Part shown: positions 33,430-42,245 of the stretch, one piece after another
How positions within the stretch are numbered: position 1 is the stretch's first letter
Layout of the letters: every line of letters starts with the position of its first letter
NCBI GenBank assembly: GCA_030690365.1
Contig: JAUYGX010000123.1
Location: forward strand, 1 to 43,239
From: Bacteroidales bacterium
GTDB lineage: Bacteria; Bacteroidota; Bacteroidia; Bacteroidales; F082
Direction of reading: 5' to 3'
Length of the DNA: 43,239 nt
Notes under the pieces: generated by a model
The model's input: the letters and a program-made list of their open reading frames with translations, nothing else
Database searches by the model: none
Told to the model about the DNA's origin: nothing
Program-made: the position numbers and the translations under genes

Positions 33430-34938
33430 TTATAGTCTGCTCAAATTTTTTCTTCTGCCGTAATTCTTCCAGTTACTAGCCGAACGTTTGCAGAAGGTGT
33501 TTTTCTTCACCTTTTCAATCTTACTCAGGTAATCGAAAAAGGCAGTCATGGCGGCCACATCTTTCAAACGCCTTGAGGCATTGTCAAAAGGTTTGAGCAA
33601 TTCTTCATTATCCTGTATAAAGTGTGTGTTGTATTTTCCCTCCACAAAAGCAGGCACTTCCATGATGCGGTTCAGGAAAGGAATGGAGGTTTTGATTCCG
33701 GTAATTTTATAGGCATGCAAGGCACGGCGCATCCTGTCGATAGCCTCGAGGCGGGTTGGAGCCCAGACGATTAGTTTTGAAATCATGGGGTCGTAATAGA
33801 TGGGGATTTCATAACCTGTATATACATATCCATCGTGACGAACGCCAAGCCCGAGTGGCTCGGTGATGTGCCTGATTGTACCGGGACTTGGCATAAAGTT
33901 GTTATCCGGATCTTCGGCATAAATTCGTACTTCGATGGCATGACCGTTTTGTTTCAGGTCTTCCTGTTTAAAAGGAAGCTCTTTTCCGTTGGCAATGTCG
34001 ATCTGTATTTTTACTAAATCCACACCTACCACCCTTTCGGTGATGGGATGTTCTACCTGAAGACGGGTATTCATCTCCAGGAAAAAGTAGTTCAGGTTAT
34101 CATCTACAATAAATTCGATGGTACCTGCACCACTATAGTTTACGGCTTTGGCAGCCGCCACAGCATGTTCACCCATTTCACGACGCACTTCTTCGGTCAT
34201 AATGGGTGAGGGAGTTTCTTCCACCACTTTTTGATGCCGACGCTGTACCGAGCACTCACGCTCAAACAGATGGACACAATTGCCATGCTTGTCGGCCACA
34301 ATCTGAAATTCGATGTGATGAGGCGAATCAATATATTTCTCAATATAAACGGCATCGTTTCCAAAGGCTGCTTTGGCTTCGGATTTTGCAGCACTCACCG
34401 AGGAAATGATATCCTCTTCCTTTTTCACCAACCGCATTCCTTTTCCACCACCACCGGCGCTGGCTTTTATCATGACGGGAAGCCCAATTTGATGGATGGT
34501 TTCCACAGCCTCCTTTATATCGGAGATAGGTTTTATGGTTCCGGGCACCACCGGCACATTGGCACTTTGCATTTTGATCCGTGCCGTAATTTTATCCCCC
34601 ATCGTGTTGATGGCATGGGCTGAAGGTCCTATAAAAATGATTCCTTCCTTTTCGCACCTTTCGGAAAATTCTGCATTTTCTGATAAAAACCCGTATCCGG
34701 GATGGATGGCATCGGCACCGCATTTTTTTGCTGCGGCGATAATGTTGTCGATTACCAGATAACTTTCGTTGGAAGGAGCCGGTCCGATGCAGTAGGCTTC
34801 ATCGGCAAAACGCACATGCATGGAGGTGCGGTCGGCTTCGGAATATACGGCCACCGATTCGATTCCCATCTCACGACAACTACGCATAATCCTGATAGCA
34901 ATCTCACCCCTGTTGGCAACCAAAATTTTTTTGATCAT
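33430..34938 (-). CDS. accC: Biotin carboxylase subunit of an acyl-CoA carboxylase
   Basis: ATP-grasp enzyme that carboxylates biotin with bicarbonate. The 502 residues show the N-terminal KILVANRGEIAIRIMRSCRE, the glycine-rich ATP loop IKASAGGGGKGMRLV, ERECSVQRRHQKVVEE and FLEMNTRLQVEHPITE with the active-site residues. The last 40 residues (from YLSKIEKVKK to RRKNLSRL) are a basic tail beyond the standard 450-residue enzyme. It is first in the three-gene operon. The only -7-like box upstream is TATCTTTA at 35008-35015, with one mismatch. Confidence 0.93.
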   Translation of the reverse strand: MIKKILVANRGEIAIRIMRSCREMGIESVAVYSEADRTSMHVRFADEAYCIGPAPSNESYLVIDNIIAAAKKCGADAIHPGYGFLSENAEFSERCEKEGIIFIGPSAHAINTMGDKITARIKMQSANVPVVPGTIKPISDIKEAVETIHQIGLPVMIKASAGGGGKGMRLVKKEEDIISSVSAAKSEAKAAFGNDAVYIEKYIDSPHHIEFQIVADKHGNCVHLFERECSVQRRHQKVVEETPSPIMTEEVRREMGEHAVAAAKAVNYSGAGTIEFIVDDNLNYFFLEMNTRLQVEHPITERVVGVDLVKIQIDIANGKELPFKQEDLKQNGHAIEVRIYAEDPDNNFMPSPGTIRHITEPLGLGVRHDGYVYTGYEIPIYYDPMISKLIVWAPTRLEAIDRMRRALHAYKITGIKTSIPFLNRIMEVPAFVEGKYNTHFIQDNEELLKPFDNASRRLKDVAAMTAFFDYLSKIEKVKKNTFCKRSASNWKNYGRRKNLSRL

Positions 34939-34947
34939 ACCTTTTTA

Positions 34948-34961
34948 GTAATTTAAATTAC
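34948..34961. promoter_or_regulatory. 14-bp palindrome in the leader of the carboxylase operon
   Basis: GTAATTTAAATTAC is a perfect palindrome 10 bp upstream of the accC ATG, downstream of the putative promoter. It may be a regulator site, but it is purely AT-rich apart from its ends. Confidence 0.3.
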
Positions 34962-35135
34962 AGATATTCAGTTTATTAAGACTAAATATGGTTAGCTTTT
35001 GAGGCGGTAAAGATAGTAAATTATACTTTCAAACACCTTTACATATGTTAATGTAGGCATATGAGGGTAAAAAAACATGGCCTCAAAACAAGTGGAAATT
35101 AAAATGCATCGGGAAGAAAAAAATTGCCAGGAAGA

Positions 35136-35768
35136 CTATTTTCGACCATAGTCGGCAGGAATTTCGCCCCAAAGTTCGGTCTTCCATTTTAGGATAGGTG
35201 TTTCAAAAGAATTCTGGCGCAACCAGGCTTGGGCATTTTGCAACATCACAAATAACTGCTCGTTTTTGGGTGTTCGTTCCAGCTTGGTGTTCACCTGTTT
35301 TCGCCTTACCCACGAAATGGCAGTTAATGAATCGGAATAGATTGGATACTTAAGTTTATGTTTCTTGCAATAAGCAAGAGCCAGCACCAAGGCAAGGAAC
35401 TCTCCAATATTTACCGTGCCCATGTCATAGGGGCCACGGGCAAAAAGCGGTGTTTCAGTTTCGGTGAATACGCCCCTGAACTCCAAAATTCCGGGGTTTC
35501 CGGCACAAGCAGCATCCACCGAAATACTTTGTAAAATGGGCTTGTCATCGGAGGTCAATGCATTTAAGTCCTTTTTTCCTTTAGCCCCTTTGATCGCTTC
35601 ATACGGATTTGCATAGGCCTGTCGGGCTTCATCCATCGTGGTGAACGACTTGTACTGCGCCCCCATCACTCCGGTTACCTGCTTTTTACAGTCGTCCCAG
35701 GTTTCGTAAATTCCCGGTTGATGGCCACGCCATACCACATAATATTTTTTTTTTGGCTTAGTCGACAT
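35136..35768 (-). CDS. Ribonuclease HI with N-terminal viroplasmin/hybrid-binding domain
   Basis: Cleaves RNA in RNA-DNA hybrids. The 210-residue protein begins with the short hybrid-binding domain (8-55, KYYVVWRGHQPGIYETWDDC, then GAQYKSFTTMDEARQAY) and continues with the RNase H fold. Predicted metal-binding acids are D85 (SISVDAACAG), E123 (NIGEFLALV), D146 (PIYSDSLTA) and D206 (EIPADYG). This two-domain layout is common in Bacteroidetes. The gene lies 9 bp after the CPBP protease gene and is probably co-transcribed with it. Confidence 0.92.
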   Translation of the reverse strand: MSTKPKKKYYVVWRGHQPGIYETWDDCKKQVTGVMGAQYKSFTTMDEARQAYANPYEAIKGAKGKKDLNALTSDDKPILQSISVDAACAGNPGILEFRGVFTETETPLFARGPYDMGTVNIGEFLALVLALAYCKKHKLKYPIYSDSLTAISWVRRKQVNTKLERTPKNEQLFVMLQNAQAWLRQNSFETPILKWKTELWGEIPADYGRK

Positions 35769-35777
35769 TCGGTTTCT

Positions 35778-36704
35778 TTAGAATTTTTTTACAATCCGAT
35801 CGGTTCCCAATCTCTGGTACAACATGATCATCAGCCAGATCATCATCAATAAACTGCCAATGATGTAAACGGTGTTTTGGGTGGTACCAAACTCCTCAAT
35901 GGGCATGTTGATATAGCCATTGTTGTTCAGATAAAACAAAATTACCGAACTGGCATTGTTTACAAAATGAAATAAAATTGGAACCCAGAGGTTTTGTGTA
36001 ACCACATATAGATATCCCAGTACAATGCCCATCATAAAACGGGGAAGGAATCCATAAAACTGAAGGTGGAAAAAGCTGAATATAAAGGCAGAAATAAATA
36101 CAGCCCAATGAATATTCCGGGTGATCTGTCGAAACAACCTTAATAATACACCTCTGAAAAACAGTTCTTCTCCCAAAGCCGGCATCAGGGCCACCACTAC
36201 CAGATTGATGGCCAGAACCACCAACGAATTGGTGGATAAAATGAGCTCCACCAACCTGGCCGCCTGCTCTTCTTTGTCTTTCATCCATTGTTCAACTCCC
36301 CACAATGATGATGGCAGTTGCAAACTTTCGTTAATAGAAGAGAGGAATCCATTAAACGGCAAGGCGACATACACCAATATAATGGTGATCACGATGGCTA
36401 CCGAACCAGGTTTTGAATCCAGATAAAGCTCACTCCAAACATGGTTGCTGGTGAAGAAAAGTAAGGCAAAAACCGGGAGAAAAAACACGCCGATCTGGCT
36501 AAAAAACTGATAGAAACGAAGAAATGAAATTTCATCAGGAGTTGTAGGCGAAGAGATCATCTGCGCCAGCTGCATCATTGAAACATCAAACCAGGCTTTG
36601 CCAATCAACAGACCTCCCATGGCCGTTACCAAACCAAAAATCAGGATCAACCCGATGAACAAAAGGAGCTTACGAAAAGGGGAAAGTGTTAATATATAGC
36701 GCAT
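35778..36704 (-). CDS. CPBP-family intramembrane metalloprotease (CAAX/Abi type)
   Basis: A 308-residue inner-membrane protein with about eight hydrophobic segments. The protease motifs are GEELFFRGVLLRLF (E179, E180, R184), FFHLQFYGFLPRFMMG (H213) and LFHFVNNAS (H246, N250), the full set of predicted metal-binding residues. Members of the family process CAAX-like or bacteriocin-related proteins; the substrate here is unknown. It heads a two-gene operon with RNase HI and diverges from dusB with abutting promoters. Confidence 0.9.
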   Translation of the reverse strand: MRYILTLSPFRKLLLFIGLILIFGLVTAMGGLLIGKAWFDVSMMQLAQMISSPTTPDEISFLRFYQFFSQIGVFFLPVFALLFFTSNHVWSELYLDSKPGSVAIVITIILVYVALPFNGFLSSINESLQLPSSLWGVEQWMKDKEEQAARLVELILSTNSLVVLAINLVVVALMPALGEELFFRGVLLRLFRQITRNIHWAVFISAFIFSFFHLQFYGFLPRFMMGIVLGYLYVVTQNLWVPILFHFVNNASSVILFYLNNNGYINMPIEEFGTTQNTVYIIGSLLMMIWLMIMLYQRLGTDRIVKKF

Positions 36705-36738
36705 TGGGTTGTAATTGGAATCAAACTTTTATAATGGC

Positions 36739-36746
36739 CAAATTTA
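36739..36746 (-). promoter_or_regulatory. Promoter of the CPBP protease operon, -7 box TAAATTTG
   Basis: Exact TAnnTTTG match on the minus strand, 34 bp before the ATG at 36704. It is separated by one base from the dusB -7 box. Confidence 0.55.
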
Positions 36747-36747
36747 A

Positions 36748-36755
36748 TATTTTTG
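36748..36755 (+). promoter_or_regulatory. dusB promoter, -7 box TATTTTTG
   Basis: Exact TAnnTTTG match, 35 bp before the dusB ATG, back to back with the minus-strand box. Confidence 0.55.
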
Positions 36756-36790
36756 CCGTTGCTTTGCCGAACTAAAACTACGGAAACTAC

Positions 36791-37774
36791 ATGATCAAAA
36801 TCCGGGACATAAATCTGGGTGAATTCCCACTGTTACTGGCTCCCATGGAGGATGTTACCGATCCGCCATTCAGATATGTGTGCAAAATGTTTGGAGCCGA
36901 TATGATGTATACGGAATTTATCTCCTCCGAAGGACTGATTCGTGATGCAGCCAAAAGCGTTAAAAAGCTTGATTTTGATGACTTTGAACGGCCCATCGGT
37001 ATTCAGATTTTTGGTCATGACATCGATAGCATGGTGCAAGCCGCCCAATATGCCGAAAGTGCGCAACCCGATGTAATTGACATTAACTTTGGCTGTCCGG
37101 TGCGAAAAGTGGTTGCCAAAGGAGCCGGATCAGGCATCATGAATAACATCCCGAAAATGGTGGAGATGACTGCTGCCGTAGTGAAAGCTGTAAAACTTCC
37201 GGTAACGGTAAAAACCCGATTGGGTTACGATGACGAACGCAAAGAAATTGTTGATATCGCCGAAAGGCTACAGGATGTTGGAATTGAAGCCCTCACAATT
37301 CATGGACGAACCCGTCCGCAACGGTCGAGTACCCCTGCCGACTGGACGCTGATCGGCCAGGTGAAGAATAACCCCAGGATGCATATCCCGATTTTTGGAA
37401 ACGGTGATGTGGTTGATCCTGTGTCAGCGAAATTTTTTAAGGACAATTATGGTGTGGACGGGCTGATGGTGGCCCGAGGTTCATATGGAAATCCATGGAT
37501 TTTCAGGGAAATAAAGCACTATTTAAGTACCGGTGAACTGCTGCCACCACCTGATATTCATGAACGCATCCGCATCAGCAGTATTCAACTGCAAAAGTCG
37601 GTGGAATGGAAAGGCGAATGGCGCGGTATCACCGAGATCAGAAAACACTGGGGAGATTATTTTAAAGGGTATCCTCACTTTAAACCCTTTCGGATTAAAC
37701 TGATGGAAGCTGCCACCATGGTGGAAGTATTGGCCATTTTGGCAGAGATAGAAACAACCTTTGCTGATCAGTAA
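36791..37774 (+). CDS. dusB: tRNA-dihydrouridine synthase B
   Basis: FMN enzyme that reduces uridines in the tRNA D-loop to dihydrouridine. The 327-residue product has the TIM-barrel marks LAPMEDVTDPPFRYVC, MYTEFISSEGL, the catalytic cysteine in DINFGCPVRKVVAKGAGSG, VTVKTRLGYDD, LTIHGRTRPQ and NGDVVDP, ending in the helical tRNA-binding domain. Length is standard. Confidence 0.95.
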   Translation: MIKIRDINLGEFPLLLAPMEDVTDPPFRYVCKMFGADMMYTEFISSEGLIRDAAKSVKKLDFDDFERPIGIQIFGHDIDSMVQAAQYAESAQPDVIDINFGCPVRKVVAKGAGSGIMNNIPKMVEMTAAVVKAVKLPVTVKTRLGYDDERKEIVDIAERLQDVGIEALTIHGRTRPQRSSTPADWTLIGQVKNNPRMHIPIFGNGDVVDPVSAKFFKDNYGVDGLMVARGSYGNPWIFREIKHYLSTGELLPPPDIHERIRISSIQLQKSVEWKGEWRGITEIRKHWGDYFKGYPHFKPFRIKLMEAATMVEVLAILAEIETTFADQ

Positions 37775-37800
37775 ATCAGGGATATAAGGCTTTAGGCTGA

Positions 37801-37916
37801 TTGTAACCGCAAAGTACCGCGATGTTTGGCGCTAAGTTTAGCAAGGCTTTTCTTTGCTTTATGCTGCGTGTACTTAGTGTAACTCAGCGGTTACCAATTA
37901 CCACAAGCCAATGTAA
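37801..37916. repeat. Imperfect palindromic intergenic repeat
   Basis: The 5' end reads TTGTAACCGCAAAGTACCGC. The 3' end, reverse-complemented, reads TTGGTAACCGCTGAGTTACA and continues CTAAGTAC. The outer arms (TAACCGC) match exactly and the inner arms (AAGTAC) match after a gap. It lies 26 bp after dusB, has no coding sense, and has the look of the accgc-aaag family of dispersed intergenic repeats that I recall from Bacteroidetes. Confidence 0.5.
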
Positions 37917-37991
37917 CGGTCAAAGACCGATTTTGCAATCGACTCACAAACTGTGTCCTAAAAACAGGCTAATAAGGTACTGGAAATGGAT

Positions 37992-38636
37992 TTACTTAAT
38001 ATTTAATCCCGGTTTCAGCTTGCCCTCTACAAACAAATCACGAACCCGTTCGGGCTTTTGCAAGAGATAGGTTTTAAAACCAAGGTTTTGTGCCACTTCG
38101 ATGTTGTCTTCCCGGTCGTCGATAAGCAGGGTTTTGCCCGGATCAAGATCGTGCTGGTTGATCACAAACTCATAAACCTCCGGATTGGGTTTGCTCAGGT
38201 GCAGATCGAAGGAAAAATAAGCTTTGTGAAACAATTCATCAAATTCGCGGTAGCCAAAACGCAACTGCAAATCGCGGACGAAAAGATCGTAATGTATTTC
38301 GTTTGAATTACTTAACAGAAGGGTTAGATAATTTTTCTTCACTTGTTCGATCACTGCAATACGCTCACTGGGAATATCAAAAAGAAGGGCATTCCAGGCT
38401 TCATCAATTTGCTGATCTGTTACATTCACATCTAAAAAAGCCCGAAGTTTGTTTCTGAACACTTCCGGTGTAAGGATTCCACGCTCAAATTTTGCAGCAA
38501 TTTCCTCGGTAAATTCCAGCGTTAACAGCCTTTCAGGGTTTTTAAAACCAAGGTTAGCAAACTCATTTACAGTTAGTTGTGGATCGATATCCAGGATAAC
38601 ACCGCCAAAATCAAATATTATATTCTTTATCTTCAT
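37992..38636 (-). CDS. HAD-family hydrolase (YihX-like phosphatase)
   Basis: A 214-residue haloacid-dehalogenase-type hydrolase. Motif I is IIFDFGGVILDID, with Asp9 as nucleophile and glycine in the usual second-Asp place, as in the YihX/epoxide-hydrolase-N group. Motif II is LLLSNSNEIH, motif III HLSKPNPEVYEFVI and motif IV LLIDDREDNIEVAQNLG. It probably dephosphorylates a sugar phosphate. The frame is open to a TTG at 38651, but the ATG at 38636 gives the standard N-terminus. Confidence 0.92.
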   Translation of the reverse strand: MKIKNIIFDFGGVILDIDPQLTVNEFANLGFKNPERLLTLEFTEEIAAKFERGILTPEVFRNKLRAFLDVNVTDQQIDEAWNALLFDIPSERIAVIEQVKKNYLTLLLSNSNEIHYDLFVRDLQLRFGYREFDELFHKAYFSFDLHLSKPNPEVYEFVINQHDLDPGKTLLIDDREDNIEVAQNLGFKTYLLQKPERVRDLFVEGKLKPGLNIK

Positions 38637-38739
38637 GGGTCGTTTTATCAATTGAGAATAAAAGTAATATTAAATTTAAAACGAACGCTGATTCCCTGAT
38701 TTTATTCCGTGGTTTCTGATTAATATTTTATTGTTTGAC

Positions 38740-38747
38740 TATATTTG
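38740..38747 (+). promoter_or_regulatory. Promoter of the Cache lipoprotein gene, -7 box TATATTTG
   Basis: Exact TAnnTTTG match, 28 bp before the ATG at 38776. Confidence 0.55.
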
Positions 38748-38775
38748 TCACTGAAAATTAATAAAAATCAACAAA

Positions 38776-39774
38776 ATGAAATCCATTGCTTATTTGGTTT
38801 CAACGATAGCCCTTTTGCTACTTGTGGTATTGGCTTCTTGTACAAAAAACTGTAATTGTAATGATGATCCCCCCAGTGGAATGGTTTCGGAATACGACCT
38901 GGACAAATCCATTATAGCAGTGGTCACCAGCAATTTTGCCACTGGTTTTGAAACAGTATTTGCAAATGCTTCCGGTAACAATTACCTCACAAATGATAGT
39001 ACAAGTCAGGCCCACCTGTGCCAATCGGTGATAAACCCGGTTCGGTTTTTAAGTGATGAATCGGGGTATTTTTTTGTTGAAAGCAATAACGCCTGGATGG
39101 TAGCACATGCACAAAAGCCAGAACTCATCGGCACCTACAGGTATAACAGTATGGATATAAACGGAAAATATTATGTCCGCGACATGGTAAATCTGATTCT
39201 TTACAACGGGCAGGGATTTGTAGATTATTATTTTGAATATCCCGAAACGGGGAACAATGAAAAGAAATTGGCCTTTGTAAAATCCATTCCGGAAGCGGAG
39301 TTTTTCATTGGTACCGGATTTTACGACTATCAGCTTGACGGATATTATACATTGGATGAAGTGGCGATGTCCATTGTCGAAAATGCGACTAAATCCATGG
39401 CCGAGGGCCTGAGTGGCGGTTTCGACAGGTTTCCGGATTCTCTCGACCGGGTGATGTTTTGCCGTGAATTTATCGATCACATCCGGTTTTTCGACAACAA
39501 TTCAGGGTACTTTTTTGTGTATGATTTTAATTGTGTGAATGTAGCCCATGGCACACAAAAAGACTTACAAGGTCAGAATTTATATAACTATCAGGATTCC
39601 AAAGGAAATTATGTGATCAGGGGATTGGTGGATATTGCAAAAACCACCGGCTCAGGATATTACGACTATTACTGGAACAACCCTGTTACCGGACTTGAAG
39701 AACCCAAGAAAGCCTTTGTTTACAAGCTCCCCGGAATCGATTACTTTATTGGAAGCGGAGTTTACTTTGAATGA
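38776..39774 (+). CDS. Lipoprotein with two tandem Cache domains
   Basis: A 332-residue predicted lipoprotein (lipobox VLASC, Cys22). Two copies of a single-Cache (sCache_2-like) sensor domain follow. The first spans about 40-190, with VRFLSDESGYFFVESNNAWM and AEFFIGTGFYDY. The second spans about 193-332, with IRFFDNNSGYFFVYDFNCVN and IDYFIGSGVYFE. Each half also repeats the YYVRDMVNLI / NYVIRGLVDIA and FVDYYFEYPETG / YYDYYWNNPVTG elements, so it is an internal duplication. Cache domains normally sit in front of a kinase, cyclase or chemoreceptor and bind small organic acids or amino acids. Here no membrane-spanning or signalling part exists. It may be a free ligand-binding lipoprotein. It has its own promoter and terminator. 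Confidence 0.8.
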   Translation: MKSIAYLVSTIALLLLVVLASCTKNCNCNDDPPSGMVSEYDLDKSIIAVVTSNFATGFETVFANASGNNYLTNDSTSQAHLCQSVINPVRFLSDESGYFFVESNNAWMVAHAQKPELIGTYRYNSMDINGKYYVRDMVNLILYNGQGFVDYYFEYPETGNNEKKLAFVKSIPEAEFFIGTGFYDYQLDGYYTLDEVAMSIVENATKSMAEGLSGGFDRFPDSLDRVMFCREFIDHIRFFDNNSGYFFVYDFNCVNVAHGTQKDLQGQNLYNYQDSKGNYVIRGLVDIAKTTGSGYYDYYWNNPVTGLEEPKKAFVYKLPGIDYFIGSGVYFE

Positions 39775-39787
39775 TTCAAAGTTTTCT

Positions 39788-39828
39788 ACCCGCTGGGTTG
39801 GAAAAAACCCAGCGGGTGGGTTATTTTT
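39788..39828 (+). terminator. Terminator of the Cache lipoprotein gene
   Basis: A perfect 12-bp stem ACCCGCTGGGTT / AACCCAGCGGGT with a GGAAAA-type loop is followed by GGGTTATTTTT. It starts 13 bp after the stop codon. Confidence 0.8.
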
Positions 39829-39882
39829 ACTGTTTCAAAAAAAAAAGCATTTTTAAATCGCTTATTCTCTGTATATTAACAC

Positions 39883-41997
39883 CTATTTAGTTTGATGTTT
39901 ATCGGCATTTATTTGCTCAAGTGCTGCACTTATTTTTTCAACAGGGAGCTTACATGTATGGTTTCTGCAAACATAGATTATAGTACTATCCTCCACCAGC
40001 TTTTTGGTAAGCAAGGGCAAATTTTCTTTGTCGCCTCCCATAAACAAACAGGTTGGCAGATAGTTAAATTGCATTTCATGACTTTTAGCAACTGCATCCT
40101 TTCCCATGATGGCCACTTCGAAGGGTTCGTAACTCTGTAATCCCATCAAAACAGCCCAGTTGGCATACCAGGGACCTGAGCGTTTTACCTCATCCAAAAC
40201 CTGATTCAACATGAGGGTTGAAGTACGGCGGTAATTCTGGTCGTCATAGTAATGACCAAGCTTTAACAACACCTTGGCCATCACCGAATTGGAAGAAGGT
40301 ATCACATTGTCGGCGAGTTCGTACTTCCGGGCAATTAACGCTTCACTCATATCCGAAGTATAATAAAACATGGTCGTCTGTGGGTTGAAAAAATGCTCCA
40401 GACAATAATCTGCCAGTTTTTTGGAAGCCTCCAGCCAACTAATATCAAAGGTTACGGAATAAAGTTGGAGGTAAGCTTCGGCCAGCAAGGCATAATCGTC
40501 CAAAAAAGCATCGATGGAGGCTTTTCCATTCATGAAATTCCGATACAAACCTCCATCCGCCTTCAACATATTATCATGAATAAAATTTGCGTTTTTCAAG
40601 GCTTTTTCAAGATACTCCTGTTGGCCAAGTGCTTGAAAGGAATGTACATAAGCCTTCAGCATGAGGGCGTTCCAGGCAGTAAGCACCTTATCGTCGGTGG
40701 TGGGTCTGATACGCTTTTCGCGAAAGCGGAACAACTTTCGATCTGCCTTGTCAAGGAGTGTAGTAAAGGTGGGCAATACCATTTGATGGTGACCGGCAAT
40801 CACTTCTTTTGTAGAAACCGGAAGTAGAATATTCTTGCCCTTCTCCCAATTTCCATTTTTGGAAATCTGATAGTATTCAAAGATTAAATTTTGATCATCC
40901 TCTTTCAGGGCATTTGCCAATTCCTCCAAAGTCCAAACATAAAAACGGCCTTCCTCGCATTCACTGTCTGCGTTAAGCGATGAATAGAAACCATTCTCAG
41001 GACTGGTAAGTTCTCTTTCAACAAATGCCAGAGTTTGTTCAACTATCTCCCGATACCGCTCCTTTTTGGTTATTTGAAAGGCATGTGAATAAAGGCTCAC
41101 CAGCTGTGCATTGTCGTAGAGCATTTTTTCAAAATGAGGAACCTTCCAGTATGCATCCACTGAATACCGGGCAAAACCGCCACCTATCTGATCGTAAATT
41201 CCCCCTTTTGCCATTTCGTCCAGGGTATTTAAAACGGCAGTCAGTGCCTCCTGGTTTCCGGTAAGATAATGGTATTGAAGGAGAAATTCCCAGGCAACGG
41301 GCAAAGGAAATTTAGGTGCCCGGTTAAATCCCCCGTATTTGAAATCGATCTGAGACTTCCAGACATTCCACAAGGAATCGTATTCCCCGGTAGTAAATTC
41401 CTGATCCTGTTTTGTCACTTTGCCGTCCATAGGCTCAGAACTTACCCCTGCCGCCAGCTTATTGGCATAATCGGCTACTTTTTCGTAATCGGTTTTGTAA
41501 TAATTGCTGATTTGCTTCAACACCTCCATCCACCGCGATTTGTTAAAATAGGTTCCGGCAAAAAAGGGTTTTCCATCGGGCATAGCGAATGCGTTTAGTG
41601 GCCAGCCGCCTTGTCCGTTAATTAACTGGGCAGCATCCATGTAAATGTGATCAATATCAGGCCGTTCTTCGCGATCAACTTTTATGCAGACAAAGTTTTC
41701 GTTCATAAAAGCAGCCACTTCATCGTCCGAAAAGCTTTCATGTTCCATCACATGACACCAATGACAGGCGGCATATCCGATGCTGATGATGAGTGGTTTG
41801 TTCTGATAATTGGCCATCTGAAGGGCCTCTCTGCCCCATTCCTGCCAATGTACAGGATTGTCGGCATGTTGCTGAAGGTAGGGGCTCGAAGCGGATTTTA
41901 GTCTATTCATAGTAGTTGAGTTTTTAGTTTGCGAATATTGTCCTCCGCAGGAATTGATGAAAAATAGAATTCCGATTAGAAACAACAAAATCCGCAA
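39883..41997 (-). CDS. DUF255 thioredoxin-fold protein (YyaL/SSP411 family), predicted lipoprotein
   Basis: A protein of up to 704 residues with an N-terminal thioredoxin-like DUF255 domain (about 31-190) and a long alpha/alpha-barrel like those of glycosidase-related N-acyl-glucosamine epimerases. Marks: NRLKSASSPYLQQHADNPVH, GYAACHWCHVMEHESF with the CxxC pair C78/C81, GQGGWPLNAFAMPDGKPFF, GGFARYSVDAYWKVPHFEKM and KVLTAWNALMLKAY. Function is uncertain; family members are linked to redox processes. The frame opens with TTG at 41997 and encodes a clean lipoprotein signal (LFFINSC, Cys17), which makes chance unlikely. The family's usual start corresponds to the ATG at 41910 (MNRLKSA), which would give a cytoplasmic protein. 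Confidence 0.88.
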   Translation of the reverse strand: MRILLFLIGILFFINSCGGQYSQTKNSTTMNRLKSASSPYLQQHADNPVHWQEWGREALQMANYQNKPLIISIGYAACHWCHVMEHESFSDDEVAAFMNENFVCIKVDREERPDIDHIYMDAAQLINGQGGWPLNAFAMPDGKPFFAGTYFNKSRWMEVLKQISNYYKTDYEKVADYANKLAAGVSSEPMDGKVTKQDQEFTTGEYDSLWNVWKSQIDFKYGGFNRAPKFPLPVAWEFLLQYHYLTGNQEALTAVLNTLDEMAKGGIYDQIGGGFARYSVDAYWKVPHFEKMLYDNAQLVSLYSHAFQITKKERYREIVEQTLAFVERELTSPENGFYSSLNADSECEEGRFYVWTLEELANALKEDDQNLIFEYYQISKNGNWEKGKNILLPVSTKEVIAGHHQMVLPTFTTLLDKADRKLFRFREKRIRPTTDDKVLTAWNALMLKAYVHSFQALGQQEYLEKALKNANFIHDNMLKADGGLYRNFMNGKASIDAFLDDYALLAEAYLQLYSVTFDISWLEASKKLADYCLEHFFNPQTTMFYYTSDMSEALIARKYELADNVIPSSNSVMAKVLLKLGHYYDDQNYRRTSTLMLNQVLDEVKRSGPWYANWAVLMGLQSYEPFEVAIMGKDAVAKSHEMQFNYLPTCLFMGGDKENLPLLTKKLVEDSTIIYVCRNHTCKLPVEKISAALEQINADKHQTK

Positions 41998-42001
41998 GGT
42001 G

Positions 42002-42009
42002 CAAACCTA
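42002..42009 (-). promoter_or_regulatory. Promoter of the DUF255 gene, -7 box TAGGTTTG
   Basis: Exact TAnnTTTG match on the minus strand, 4 bp before the TTG at 41997. Transcription would begin at or within the signal-peptide codons, which bears on which start is used. Confidence 0.4.
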
Positions 42010-42245
42010 TATTAAAATTGGATAGCACATCGAATTCGGATTTAACCCGACTATTTTGAGCATAATGACTAATATACGGATTACACAATCAGGCCATTTG
42101 TTTCAAAATAATTGGCATGGATAGGAAGTGTTCTGCTGTTAACTTTTCATTTAAGTACTTCTACAAAGAAAATACCTACCTTAGCATCGTGAATCCAAAA
42201 TTAAAGAATTCACTGTTAATCTACACACATTAAACCTTTGTACCC

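Noticed and set aside
34231-34623. 130-residue plus-strand frame
   Set aside because: Shadow of accC, whose catalytic motifs lie across this stretch on the other strand.
31322-34938. Sodium-pumping methylmalonyl-CoA decarboxylase operon
   Set aside because: A biotin carboxylase is present and the membrane beta subunit and gamma subunit are absent, so a carboxylase is the better reading.
39049-39480. 143-residue minus-strand frame
   Set aside because: Antisense to the first Cache domain and start of the second; no independent support.
40393-40827. 144-residue plus-strand frame
   Set aside because: Shadow of the DUF255 gene on the opposite strand.
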